Assembly (NCBI GenBank): GCA_963205245.1
Contig: CAUJIB010000057.1
Span: forward strand, 1-41,249
DNA: 41,249 nucleotides
Direction: 5' to 3'
Source: Pseudomonadota bacterium
Lineage (GTDB): Bacteria > Pseudomonadota > Alphaproteobacteria > Rickettsiales > SXRF01
Shown: positions 7,375-15,090 of the stretch, in pieces
How positions within the stretch are numbered: the stretch's first letter is position 1
How the letters are laid out: the number at the start of each line of letters is the position of its first letter
The notes under the pieces: model-generated
Told to the model about the DNA's origin: nothing
The model's database searches: none
Seen by the model: the letters and a program-made list of their open reading frames with translations, nothing else
Program-made: the position numbers and the translations under genes

Positions 7375-10300
7375 ATGACTGTATCTTTTGTACATTTGCG
7401 CGTTCGCAGTTCCTATTCTTTACTTGAGGGCGCAATCCATATCAAGGAATTGGTAAAATGGTGCAAAGCTCAGAAAATGCCCGCGGTGGCAGTGGCGGAT
7501 TCAGGTAATTTATTTGCCTCACTGGAATTTTCCCTAGCGGCAGCGGGAGAAGGAGTGCAACCGATTCTAGGTTGTGTACTGCAAATAAAGCCAGAAAATT
7601 CACAGGATACACGCCACACAACTACTCAAAAGCCTGACCAATTGGCAGTGTACGCACAAAATGAAAAGGGCTGGCAGAATTTATTGGCATTAGTGAGTAA
7701 GTCTTATCTTGCACCTGCTGGTGAGGTTGCACCGTTAATTACAATAGCTGATTTGGAGGGGTATAGCGATGGGTTAATCGCTCTTACCGGTGGGATATAT
7801 GGTGCGGTGGGAAAAAGCCTGCTTGCGGGGCGTGATGCGGTGGCAGAAGTACAATTAACAAAGCTGCAGGAATTATTTCCAAACAGTCTATATGTAGAAA
7901 TTACTCGCCATGGTCTGCCGGAAGAAGCGCAAACAGAGCAAAAATTCATTGATTTGGCTTATAAACATAATCTGCCATTGGTTGCCAGCAATGATGTCCA
8001 TTTTGTAAAAAAAGAAATGTATGATGCGCATGATGCGTTTTTATGTATTGCTGAAGGGACCTATGTTGGCGAGGATAATAGGCGCAAGCTTACGCCGCAG
8101 CACCGCCTTAAAACTGCACAGGAAATGTGTGAATTATTTTCTGATATTCCTGAGGCTTTGGCAAATACAGTGGTGATTGCAAAACGCTGTTCTTTTGTTG
8201 CGCAATCACATGATCCGATTTTGCCGAGTTTTTCCATTGAGGGTATGAGCGAAGCTGATAGCTTGCGTTCTCAAGCGGCAAAAGGTTTAGAGGTTCGCTT
8301 GGCGGGCTATATTGACGATGAAGAAAAACGCAAACCTTATTATGAGCGTTTGGAATTTGAACTGGACGTTATCATCCGTATGAAATTTCCTGGCTATTTC
8401 CTTATAGTTTCTGATTTTATAACTTGGAGTAAGGAGCAGGGTATACCGGTAGGGCCGGGGCGTGGTTCAGGTGCTGGTTCATTGGTTGCTTGGTCGCTTT
8501 CTATTACTGATTTAGATCCACTTAGATATGGTTTGTTGTTTGAGCGTTTCTTGAATCCACAGCGTGTTTCCATGCCCGATTTTGATATAGATTTTTGTCA
8601 GGATCGGCGTGAAGAAGTAATTCATTATGTGCAGCATAAATATGGTTTGGATAGGGTGGCACAAATTATAACTTTTGGAAAATTGCAGGCACGGGCTGTG
8701 CTTCGGGACGTAGGGCGGGTGCTGCAGATGCCTTATGGGCAGGTAGACAGGATATGCAAACTTGTTCCCAATAATCCTGCGGCTCCTGTAACTTTAGAAC
8801 AGGCTATCGGCATAGAGCCGCTCCTGCAGGAAGCCATAAAAGAAGATGAAACAGTTTCAAACCTTGTGGATATGTGCCTGAAACTGGAAGGGCTTAACCG
8901 CCATGCCTCTACCCATGCGGCAGGGGTTGTGATTGGTGATAGGCCGCTGGCGCAATTAGTGCCTATGTACCGTGATCCGAAATCAGAAATGCCGGTGGTG
9001 CAGTATTCAATGAAATACGCAGAGTCAGCAGGGCTTGTAAAGTTTGACTTTTTAGGGCTTAAAACTCTTACCGTTCTTTCGCGCAGTGTGCAGCTTATCA
9101 AAAAACGCGGCATTGAAATTGACCTTACGAAATTACCGGAGGGTGACAAAAAAGCTTATGAAATGCTTTCGGCTGGCGACACGGTGGGCGTGTTCCAGCT
9201 GGAATCGGTGGGGATGCGTGATACCCTGAAAAAGTTGAAACCTGACTGTCTGGAAGATATTATCGCGCTTGTATCGCTTTACCGCCCAGGGCCAATGGAA
9301 AACATACCGACTTATATCGCCCGAAAGCACGGCGAAGAAAAAGCGGTTTACCAGCATCCGCTGCTTGAGCAGGTTCTTAAAGAAACCTTTGGGGTTATTA
9401 TTTATCAGGAGCAGGTGATGCAGATTGCCCAGTTACTCGCTGGTTACAGTCTTGGTGAGGCGGATTTGCTGCGTCGTGCGATGGGTAAAAAAATCAAGGC
9501 GGAGATGGAAGCGCAGCGTGGTATTTTTGTGGATCGGGCAGTTGCCAATTCTGTCCCTAAAAAAGATGCAGCCAGTATTTTTGACCTCATTGCCAAATTT
9601 GCCGAATATGGTTTTAATAAATCACACGCAGCGGCTTATGCGGTGATTGCTTACCAAACAGCTTATCTTAAAGCTAATTATCCTGTGGAATTTATTGCCG
9701 CTTCCATGACTTATGATATGGGAAATACTGATAAGCTAAGTATTTTCCGTGAAGATGCCGCTAAATTTGGCATAGAAGTTCTTCCGCCTGACTTAAATAA
9801 GTCAGAGGTATTGTTTTCTACTGAAAAGCTAATTGCAAATGGTGATTTTGCCATACGTTATGCCCTTGCTGCTATCAGAAACGTAGGTGCGGCGGCAATG
9901 GTGGGGCTGGTAGCAGAACGTGAAAAAAATGGTGTGTATAAAGATATTTTTGATTTTGCCGAACGTGTTCCTTCTGAAGCCTTAAATCGCAGGGCACTTG
10001 AACATTTGATAAAAGCAGGGGCATTTGATGCGCTGCATCCTAACCGTGGGCAGTTATTTGCCAATATTGATTTGATTATGGCGCATGGCACCGCTGCTGC
10101 CCGTGACCGTGAAACTCAGCAAGTAAGCTTGTTCGGTGGGGTGGATTCCGGTGTTAAGCATAAACCGAAAATGCAGGAAAATTCTGATTGGTCATCTTTG
10201 GAAAAATTAGAGCATGAATTTTCAGCAATTGGTTTTTACCTGTCAGCACATCCTCTTTCTGGTTATGCTTCAGCGATTGCTTCTCTTGCTATTACCACGT

Positions 10301-10839
10301 CAAACCAGCTTGCAGAAAAACTGGACGCGCAATATCGCCATGTGAAGCTGGCAGGCATTGTAATCGGTAAAAAAATTAAAGTTTCTGATAAAGGGCGGTT
10401 TGCCTTCCTGCAGCTTTCTGACACGGGCGGGATTTTTGAAGTGTCTGTATTTAATGAAATGCTCCTTAATCAGCAGCGCGATAATTTAGAAAATGGTAAG
10501 ATATTATTTATAACAGCTGATGGAAAAAGTGAAGAGGCGGGTCTTCGCCTTATTGCACAAAATATCATACCTCTTGATGATGCAATTTCCAAACAGCAAA
10601 AATCCCGTGGCAGTGATAAATTTTTTATTACTGTAAATAATGAAGCGGCGATCCCATCAATTTATACCTTGCTTGGTCTTCCAAGTCCATATGGGGCGAG
10701 CGTGCGTTTATTGGCACAAATAGATAAAAAAACCGCAGAAATTGAACTGGCTGGTAAATATTCCCTGTCTCCTGCAACCTTAGATAAAATCCGTACCATA
10801 AAGGGAGTGGTTGAGGCAAAAGAAGGCGTTGCTGCATAA
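7375..10839 (+). CDS. dnaE: DNA polymerase III subunit alpha
   Basis: 1154 residues, full length for the replicative DnaE polymerase. Order: N-terminal PHP domain (FVHLRVRSSYSLLEGA at the start), C-family polymerase core with PDFDIDF at about 401-407 supplying two catalytic Asp residues, the third catalytic Asp in VKFDFLGLKT (about 558), helix-hairpin-helix region, QVSLF at about 916-920 which fits the internal beta-clamp-binding motif, and a C-terminal OB domain (KVSDKGRFAFLQLSD). The first PHP metal motif reads HLRVR where metal-binding PHP domains have H-x-H, so this PHP domain is probably not an active nuclease; a separate epsilon subunit should proofread. The gene is monocistronic or leads into motA, 81 nt downstream. 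Confidence 0.97.
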   Translation: MTVSFVHLRVRSSYSLLEGAIHIKELVKWCKAQKMPAVAVADSGNLFASLEFSLAAAGEGVQPILGCVLQIKPENSQDTRHTTTQKPDQLAVYAQNEKGWQNLLALVSKSYLAPAGEVAPLITIADLEGYSDGLIALTGGIYGAVGKSLLAGRDAVAEVQLTKLQELFPNSLYVEITRHGLPEEAQTEQKFIDLAYKHNLPLVASNDVHFVKKEMYDAHDAFLCIAEGTYVGEDNRRKLTPQHRLKTAQEMCELFSDIPEALANTVVIAKRCSFVAQSHDPILPSFSIEGMSEADSLRSQAAKGLEVRLAGYIDDEEKRKPYYERLEFELDVIIRMKFPGYFLIVSDFITWSKEQGIPVGPGRGSGAGSLVAWSLSITDLDPLRYGLLFERFLNPQRVSMPDFDIDFCQDRREEVIHYVQHKYGLDRVAQIITFGKLQARAVLRDVGRVLQMPYGQVDRICKLVPNNPAAPVTLEQAIGIEPLLQEAIKEDETVSNLVDMCLKLEGLNRHASTHAAGVVIGDRPLAQLVPMYRDPKSEMPVVQYSMKYAESAGLVKFDFLGLKTLTVLSRSVQLIKKRGIEIDLTKLPEGDKKAYEMLSAGDTVGVFQLESVGMRDTLKKLKPDCLEDIIALVSLYRPGPMENIPTYIARKHGEEKAVYQHPLLEQVLKETFGVIIYQEQVMQIAQLLAGYSLGEADLLRRAMGKKIKAEMEAQRGIFVDRAVANSVPKKDAASIFDLIAKFAEYGFNKSHAAAYAVIAYQTAYLKANYPVEFIAASMTYDMGNTDKLSIFREDAAKFGIEVLPPDLNKSEVLFSTEKLIANGDFAIRYALAAIRNVGAAAMVGLVAEREKNGVYKDIFDFAERVPSEALNRRALEHLIKAGAFDALHPNRGQLFANIDLIMAHGTAAARDRETQQVSLFGGVDSGVKHKPKMQENSDWSSLEKLEHEFSAIGFYLSAHPLSGYASAIASLAITTSNQLAEKLDAQYRHVKLAGIVIGKKIKVSDKGRFAFLQLSDTGGIFEVSVFNEMLLNQQRDNLENGKILFITADGKSEEAGLRLIAQNIIPLDDAISKQQKSRGSDKFFITVNNEAAIPSIYTLLGLPSPYGASVRLLAQIDKKTAEIELAGKYSLSPATLDKIRTIKGVVEAKEGVAA

Positions 10840-10846
10840 TAATATA

Positions 10847-10869
10847 GGGTTTTTTTAACCTTTTTTTTG
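10847..10869 (+). terminator. Weak intrinsic terminator after dnaE
   Basis: A short GGGTT/AACC stem closes a T-rich loop and is followed directly by eight T residues. The stem is only four or five pairs, so efficiency is doubtful, but the position just past the dnaE stop and the T-tract fit an intrinsic terminator. Confidence 0.35.
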
Positions 10870-10920
10870 CTTTTACCATGTAATCTCTGGGATATTCAGT
10901 AGTTCTTATATGGTTTTTTC

Positions 10921-11787
10921 ATGATTCCTGGGATTGGTTTAGTATTAATTTTTGCATGCGTATTCGGTATTTATATCGAATCAGGCGGGAAGATAGAAAT
11001 TATCTTGCATGCCCTTCCGCATGAGCTTGGCACTATTTTAGGTGCGGCTATCGGTGCGTATATGATTTCTAATTCTAGCTTGATTCTCAAAAAAACCTTC
11101 AAGGAAATGATCGTGTCTTTCAAAGGACCAAAATTTGGCAAGAAGGATTATAAAGATTTATTGTGTCTGCTATTTTCTCTTTGTAAGTTGATGAAATCTA
11201 AAGGTCTGATAGCTGTTGAGCAGCATATAGAAAAACCTCATGAAAGTAGTATCTTCAGCCAATATCCTAAAATCGCCCATGATCATTTTTCAGTAGATAT
11301 TATTTGCGATACGCTGCGTACTCTTACCATGGGATTAGAAAATCCTATGCAGATTGAAGAATTAATTGAAAAGCAATTGGAAAAACATCATCATGAATCA
11401 ACAGGTGTGGGACATGCTCTGCAAGGTATGGCAGATGGTCTTCCTGCCATCGGGATTGTGGCGGCGGTACTTGGTGTGGTAAAAACTATGGCCAGTATTA
11501 CCGAACCCCCAGAAGTTCTTGGAGGTATGATCGGCGGTGCATTAGTGGGAACATTTCTTGGTGTGTTTATGGCATATTGTATTGTAGGGCCGCTCGCTGC
11601 AAAGAATATGGCGATACATAGTGAAGAACAGCAATTTTATTTTATTATCCGTGACGTGCTGGTTGCCCATCTGAAAGGAATGGCGCCGCAGGTCTCTGTG
11701 GAAATAGGGCGTACCCAAGTACCGTCACATATGCAACCAAGCTTTGCTGAAATGGAAGAAGCCACCAGTGCCGTGAAGGCGGAGTAG
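10921..11787 (+). CDS. motA: Flagellar motor stator protein MotA
   Basis: 288 residues, standard MotA length. The N-terminus IGLVLIFACVFGIYIESGG is TM1 with the usual GG turn; TM2 is ILGAAIGAYMIS; a cytoplasmic region with conserved charged residues spans about 60-165; TM3 and TM4 are in GLPAIGIVAAVLGVVKTM and MIGGALVGTFLGVFMAY, carrying the conserved prolines. MotA with MotB forms the proton channel that turns the flagellum. No Shine-Dalgarno is obvious before ATG 10921, but the family N-terminus fits exactly here. motB is not next door: the following gene is a GNAT transferase on the opposite strand. Related ExbB/TolQ proteins are shorter in the loop and less similar. Confidence 0.93.
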   Translation: MIPGIGLVLIFACVFGIYIESGGKIEIILHALPHELGTILGAAIGAYMISNSSLILKKTFKEMIVSFKGPKFGKKDYKDLLCLLFSLCKLMKSKGLIAVEQHIEKPHESSIFSQYPKIAHDHFSVDIICDTLRTLTMGLENPMQIEELIEKQLEKHHHESTGVGHALQGMADGLPAIGIVAAVLGVVKTMASITEPPEVLGGMIGGALVGTFLGVFMAYCIVGPLAAKNMAIHSEEQQFYFIIRDVLVAHLKGMAPQVSVEIGRTQVPSHMQPSFAEMEEATSAVKAE

Positions 11788-11825
11788 CGATTAGGTAATA
11801 GTACTCAGGTTGGTATCTCAATAAT

Positions 11826-11916
11826 TGTCATTGCGAGGAGGCAAAACCGACGAAGCAATCTAGGAGAGCAAATAATTCTGAAAGAACTGGATTGCTTCAC
11901 TACGTTCGCAATGACA
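11826..11916. repeat. Intergenic palindromic repeat (GTCATTGCGAG family), complete copy
   Basis: Outer arms TGTCATTGCGA (11826-11836) and TCGCAATGACA (11906-11916) are perfect inverted repeats; inner arms GAAGCAATC (11852-11860) and GATTGCTTC (11890-11898) are also perfect. The element fills the gap between the convergent motA and GNAT genes, where the folded RNA could act as a transcription end or 3' stabiliser. Further copies lie at 14999-15030 (half) and 27087-27168. The GTCATTGCGAG...GAAGCAATC sequence is a family I know to be scattered through many bacterial genomes. Confidence 0.85.
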
Positions 11917-11946
11917 TATTGGAAGCATTGGCTGTAGTATAGATAT

Positions 11947-12384
11947 TTATGGTTTATATTCCATTTGCCAGTGTATGCTATCTGAAGATAAAACTTTAAA
12001 TCCCAGCCTTTCGTAGGATTTTTTAGCATTTTCATTGTTGCGTAAAGTCTGGAGCCGTATTGGTAAACTTTCACTATCAGCCTTATCAATAAATTTCCTG
12101 ACCAGATATGAACCAATGCCTAAAATCTGATATTCTGGCAGTATGAATATAGAACCAAACCAGATAAAACCTGCCTTGTCCTGCCATCCAATAACACCAG
12201 CAGATATTTCCTTATAAATAATTATATGTGGGATGCGTTCATTAAAATCTTTATCGGCAAATTTATCTTGTTCCTGCTCATTCCATAGAAACATTGACTC
12301 TATTACTTCTTTATATGCAATATGATGTGTTTTCCTAAAAAATATTCTGTCCTGTTCTGTTGCAGGAATAATTTCAATATTCAT
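11947..12384 (-). CDS. GNAT-family N-acetyltransferase
   Basis: 145 residues. The acetyl-CoA-binding motif A is recognisable as FILPEYQILGIGSYLVRKFI (about 77-96), with the Q-x-x-G-x-G core reduced to ILGIGS, and motif B as NAKKSYERLGFKVL. These features and the length define a single-domain GNAT; the substrate (amine, amino acid, antibiotic or protein) cannot be read from sequence. The ATG at 12384 is preceded by AAAAGGATATAACGA. That ribosome site belongs to a remnant of the rarA 3' end (see the repeat at 12395-12456), whose reading frame ends in a TGA overlapping this ATG. The gene may therefore once have been translationally coupled to rarA. Confidence 0.85.
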   Translation of the reverse strand: MNIEIIPATEQDRIFFRKTHHIAYKEVIESMFLWNEQEQDKFADKDFNERIPHIIIYKEISAGVIGWQDKAGFIWFGSIFILPEYQILGIGSYLVRKFIDKADSESLPIRLQTLRNNENAKKSYERLGFKVLSSDSIHWQMEYKP

Positions 12385-12394
12385 TCGTTATATC

Positions 12395-12456
12395 CTTTTC
12401 TCGCCCGCAACTTCTCCCAATAATCCAGCCGTTTGATAATCTTGCGCAAAACCTGC
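12395..12456 (-). pseudogene. Duplicated 3' end of rarA (left direct repeat)
   Basis: This segment matches 13678-13741, the last codons of rarA, in the same orientation with eight substitutions and one 2-base gap over 64 columns by hand alignment. In the rarA frame it reads IIKRLDYWEKLRARKGYNE and then stops at a TGA overlapping the GNAT ATG. The frame is lost at its upstream edge because of the 2-base gap. It forms one of a pair of direct repeats that bracket the aquaporin-arsC genes. I see no remainder of rarA here, so it is a tail fragment, not a second gene. Confidence 0.8.
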
Positions 12457-12540
12457 TTTTATTGGGTGTATATATTCTATGTATTTATAAGTTGCATAGT
12501 GTTATATTTTCTTCCACATAATATTAAATTTTATTTTCAT

Positions 12541-13230
12541 ATGAAAAATTTACTACAAAAATCTATAGCGGAATTTTTAGGAAGTTTTGCGCTGGTGTTT
12601 TTTGGTTGCGGAGCTATAGCGGTAAACAGTATTCATCACTATTTACTGCCGGTTTATATGATCCCAGTTATATTTGGAATGGTTGTAGCCGTGATGATAT
12701 ATGCGTTGGGACATATAAGTGGCGCGCATTTTAATCCTGCTGTGACATTTGCTTTTGCTATGGCTGGACGATTTGGATGGAAGGAAACTTTACCATATTG
12801 GTTAGCTCAGTTCTTGGGGATGCTGCTTGCGATGTTATTTTTAGTTTTCCTGCTGCCTGAGGCAGAAAATATTGGTGTAACAATTCCTAATACAGGGATA
12901 AGTCAGGCGGTTTTATGGGAATTTATTTTAACTTTCTTTTTGATGTTTGTGATTATATCCGTTGCCACCGATAGCAGGGCGGTAGGAATTATGGCAGGTG
13001 TCGCCATAGGTGGTATAGTGACTTTAGACGCTTTTATTGGCGGTTCTATTACTGGGGCTTCAATGAACCCTGCACGCTCACTTGCACCAGCTATTATTTC
13101 AGGGCAATATCAGCATTTATGGATATACTTCCTGTCCCCTTGTTTAGGGGCTGCTTTTGCTGCTTTTATATATGATAAGATACGTTGTGATGATTCTCAG
13201 GAAAAGATAAAAAACAAAGGATGCTGTTGA
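12541..13230 (+). CDS. aqpS: MIP-family aquaporin, AqpS-like (arsenite channel)
   Basis: 229 residues from ATG 12541; the track start at 12433 sits in the rarA repeat and is rejected. Six hydrophobic segments and two half-helices with the paired selectivity motifs HFNPAV (NPA about 65-67) and SMNPARS (NPA about 176-178) identify a major intrinsic protein. The arginine after the second NPA is kept. The gene overlaps a downstream ArsC-type reductase, an arrangement known from Sinorhizobium meliloti, where AqpS lets arsenite leave the cell down its gradient. That context, rather than the pore sequence, suggests arsenite; AqpZ-like water or a GlpF-like glycerol channel remains possible. The C-terminus is unusual in ending GCC, two cysteines. 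It is bracketed by rarA-tail repeats. Confidence 0.85.
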   Translation: MKNLLQKSIAEFLGSFALVFFGCGAIAVNSIHHYLLPVYMIPVIFGMVVAVMIYALGHISGAHFNPAVTFAFAMAGRFGWKETLPYWLAQFLGMLLAMLFLVFLLPEAENIGVTIPNTGISQAVLWEFILTFFLMFVIISVATDSRAVGIMAGVAIGGIVTLDAFIGGSITGASMNPARSLAPAIISGQYQHLWIYFLSPCLGAAFAAFIYDKIRCDDSQEKIKNKGCC

Positions 13231-13652
13231 TGAATATATTGTTTCTATGTGTGGCAAATTCTGCCAGAAGTCAAATTGCGGAAGGTTTAGCAAAAGAAAT
13301 TTTAGGAAGTGATTATAATATTCAAAGCGCAGGTTCTCAACCTTCTGGTGTGGTTAATCCTTTGGCTGTAAAGTCCATGCAGGAAATAAATATTGATATA
13401 GCTTCCCATCACTCAAAATCTATCAGTGATTTAAATAAGGATTTTATAGATAATCTTGATTATGTAATCACTTTATGTGCGGAAGAAATATGTCCCGTTA
13501 TTATATCAAAAGCAAAAAAATTACATTGGTCTAATCCAGACCCAGCTTCAGCAAATGGAACTGAAGCAGAAAGATTAAACGCTTTTCGTGTTGTCAGGGA
13601 TAATATTAAAAAAACCATGCAGGAATTTTATAGGGAAATAACTCCAGTTTGA
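13230..13652 (+). CDS. arsC: Arsenate reductase, low-molecular-weight phosphatase type (ArsC)
   Basis: 140 residues from ATG 13230, which shares its first base with the aquaporin stop (TGATG); AAAGG lies nine bases upstream. An in-frame ATG at 13221 is the alternative. The phosphate-binding loop is C-V-A-N-S-A-R at residues 7-13, the C-x5-R signature of LMW protein tyrosine phosphatases. Two further cysteines (about 83 in ITLC and 88 in EICP) match the redox pair of thioredoxin-coupled ArsC, and HWSNPDPA supplies the general acid region. The enzyme reduces arsenate to arsenite using thioredoxin. A protein tyrosine phosphatase would lack the cysteine pair. It converges with rarA, with 17 nt between stops. 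No arsR, arsB or acr3 is present nearby. Confidence 0.87.
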   Translation: MNILFLCVANSARSQIAEGLAKEILGSDYNIQSAGSQPSGVVNPLAVKSMQEINIDIASHHSKSISDLNKDFIDNLDYVITLCAEEICPVIISKAKKLHWSNPDPASANGTEAERLNAFRVVRDNIKKTMQEFYREITPV

Positions 13653-13669
13653 TTGCTAAATTAAGTAGC

Positions 13670-14959
13670 TTATTCCACTTTCTTCGCCCGCAACCTTTCC
13701 CAATAATCCAGCCGCTTTATAATATCGCGTTCAAAACCTGCCTCCGCCGGCTTGTAATATTTTGTGCGTGGCATTTCCTCAGGGAAATAATTTTGCCCAG
13801 AAAAACCGTCTTTAGCGTTGGGATCATAAACATAGCCATCACCATAGCCTATCTCCTTCATCAGCTTGGTCGGGGCATTAAGGATATGTTTTGGCGGTGA
13901 TAGTGAGCCGTTCTTCTTTGCGTCTGCCATTGCACTGTTCAAAGCACGGTAAACACCGATGGATTTTGGCGCGGTGGCAAGGTATGTCACTGCTTGGGCG
14001 ATATTCACATAACCTTCTGGCGCGCCGATAAATTCAAACGCGTCTTTTGCTGCGATAGTCTGGATTAGTGCCTGTGGGTCGGCCATGCCTATATCCTCAG
14101 AGGCAAAACGCACCAAGCGGCGCAGTATATAAAGCGGCTCTTCCCCGCCATCGAGCATTCTGGAAAACCAATATAACGCTGCATTCACATCTGAACCGCG
14201 CAGGGATTTATGCAACGCACTGATAAGGTTATAATGCCCATCGCGCGATTTATCATAAATCGGCATGCGTTTTTGAATAAGCCGCAGCAATTCCTCGCTA
14301 TTAATTGGCTTGGCTATTTCCAGCAGCTCCTCAACCATATTGAGCAGGTAGCGTGCGTCGCCATCAGCTATCGCGCATAAGGTGGTTCTTGCTTCCTCAT
14401 CCAGCGGCAGTTTTTTGCCCGTAAATTCTTCGGCTTTATAGGTGAGTTTTATAAGGTTTACTAAATCAAGGCGGTTGAGGATCAGAACCTTACAGCGCGA
14501 TAGCAAGGCTGAGTTTAATTCAAGTGATGGGTTTTCCGTAGTCGCGCCAATCAGGATAATTGTGCCGTTTTCAATATATGGTAGGAATAAATCCTGCTGT
14601 GAACGGTTGAAGCGGTGAATCTCATCAATGAGTAGTATCGTGCGTTTGCCAGCGCCTTTATCAATTTCCGCCTGCTCAAACACTTTACGCAGGTCAGCGG
14701 TGGCATGGGAGATAGCCGATAGCTGTACGAATACTGCGCCGCTATATTTTGCGATCAGACGGGCAATAGTGGTTTTACCACAACCGGCATTGCCCCAGAA
14801 AATAATGGAAGGAAAATTACCGCTTTTGATAGCACCAGTAAATAGCGAACCTTCGGCCAACAAATGATCCTGCCCCAGCACATCTTCAAAACTGGTCGGG
14901 CGCATCCTGTCCGCCAGCGGGCGGTTATTATCTTCAAATGTGAGGGCGGATTGTTTCAT
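13670..14959 (-). CDS. rarA: Replication-associated recombination protein A (RarA/MgsA) AAA+ ATPase
   Basis: 429 residues, normal for the RarA/MgsA/WRNIP1 family that acts at stalled replication forks and is related to the clamp loader. Motifs: N-terminal PLADRMRPTSFEDVLGQDHLL typical of the family, Walker A GNAGCGKTT (about 56-64), Walker B LLIDEIHRFN (about 109-118), sensor 1 ATTENPS, and the C-terminal tetramerisation region ending with the PNA-DGFSGQNYFPEEM block. The first glycine-rich residues differ from the usual GPPGTGKTT but keep GK[ST]. The last codons are duplicated on the far side of the aquaporin-arsC genes. An upstream half-palindrome separates it from the unknown gene at 15091. 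Confidence 0.95.
   Translation of the reverse strand: MKQSALTFEDNNRPLADRMRPTSFEDVLGQDHLLAEGSLFTGAIKSGNFPSIIFWGNAGCGKTTIARLIAKYSGAVFVQLSAISHATADLRKVFEQAEIDKGAGKRTILLIDEIHRFNRSQQDLFLPYIENGTIILIGATTENPSLELNSALLSRCKVLILNRLDLVNLIKLTYKAEEFTGKKLPLDEEARTTLCAIADGDARYLLNMVEELLEIAKPINSEELLRLIQKRMPIYDKSRDGHYNLISALHKSLRGSDVNAALYWFSRMLDGGEEPLYILRRLVRFASEDIGMADPQALIQTIAAKDAFEFIGAPEGYVNIAQAVTYLATAPKSIGVYRALNSAMADAKKNGSLSPPKHILNAPTKLMKEIGYGDGYVYDPNAKDGFSGQNYFPEEMPRTKYYKPAEAGFERDIIKRLDYWERLRAKKVE
13678..13741 (-). repeat. Right direct repeat, functional rarA 3' end
   Basis: The last 21 or so codons of rarA, repeated at 12395-12456. Together the two copies flank a segment of about 1.2 kb that holds only the aquaporin and arsC genes. 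The rarA reading frame is intact through this copy and ends RLRAKKVE. Confidence 0.8.
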
Positions 14960-14998
14960 AGAAGACTATTATAATCTTTTTGCGTGGGATGAGCAAAT

Positions 14999-15065
14999 CG
15001 TCATTGCGAGCTCAGCGAAGCAATCCAGCTATATTGTCATCTCTAGCGTTAACGAGAGATCTTTC
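14999..15065. repeat. Two adjacent half or small palindromic repeats
   Basis: CGTCATTGCGAG...GAAGCAATCCAG at 14999-15026 is the left half of the element found complete at 11826-11916. It is followed at 15036-15065 by GTCATCTCTAGCG...CGAGAGATCTTT, which resembles another widespread bacterial repeat (GTCATCTCGAGCG...GAGAGATC) and contains the imperfect palindrome TCTCTAGCGTTAACGAGAGA. Both sit between the stop of the unknown gene and the start of rarA. Confidence 0.65.
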
Positions 15066-15090
15066 AATTATAATAACTCTATTTAATAAA

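Noticed and set aside
8733-9149. 138-residue minus-strand ORF inside dnaE
   Set aside because: Antisense shadow of a highly conserved polymerase gene; composition is rich in Ser/Arg/Cys and no ribosome site or family signal is seen.
11805-12116. 103-residue minus-strand ORF overlapping the repeat element and GNAT end
   Set aside because: Runs through the palindromic repeat and overlaps the GNAT gene out of frame; chance ORF created by the repeat.
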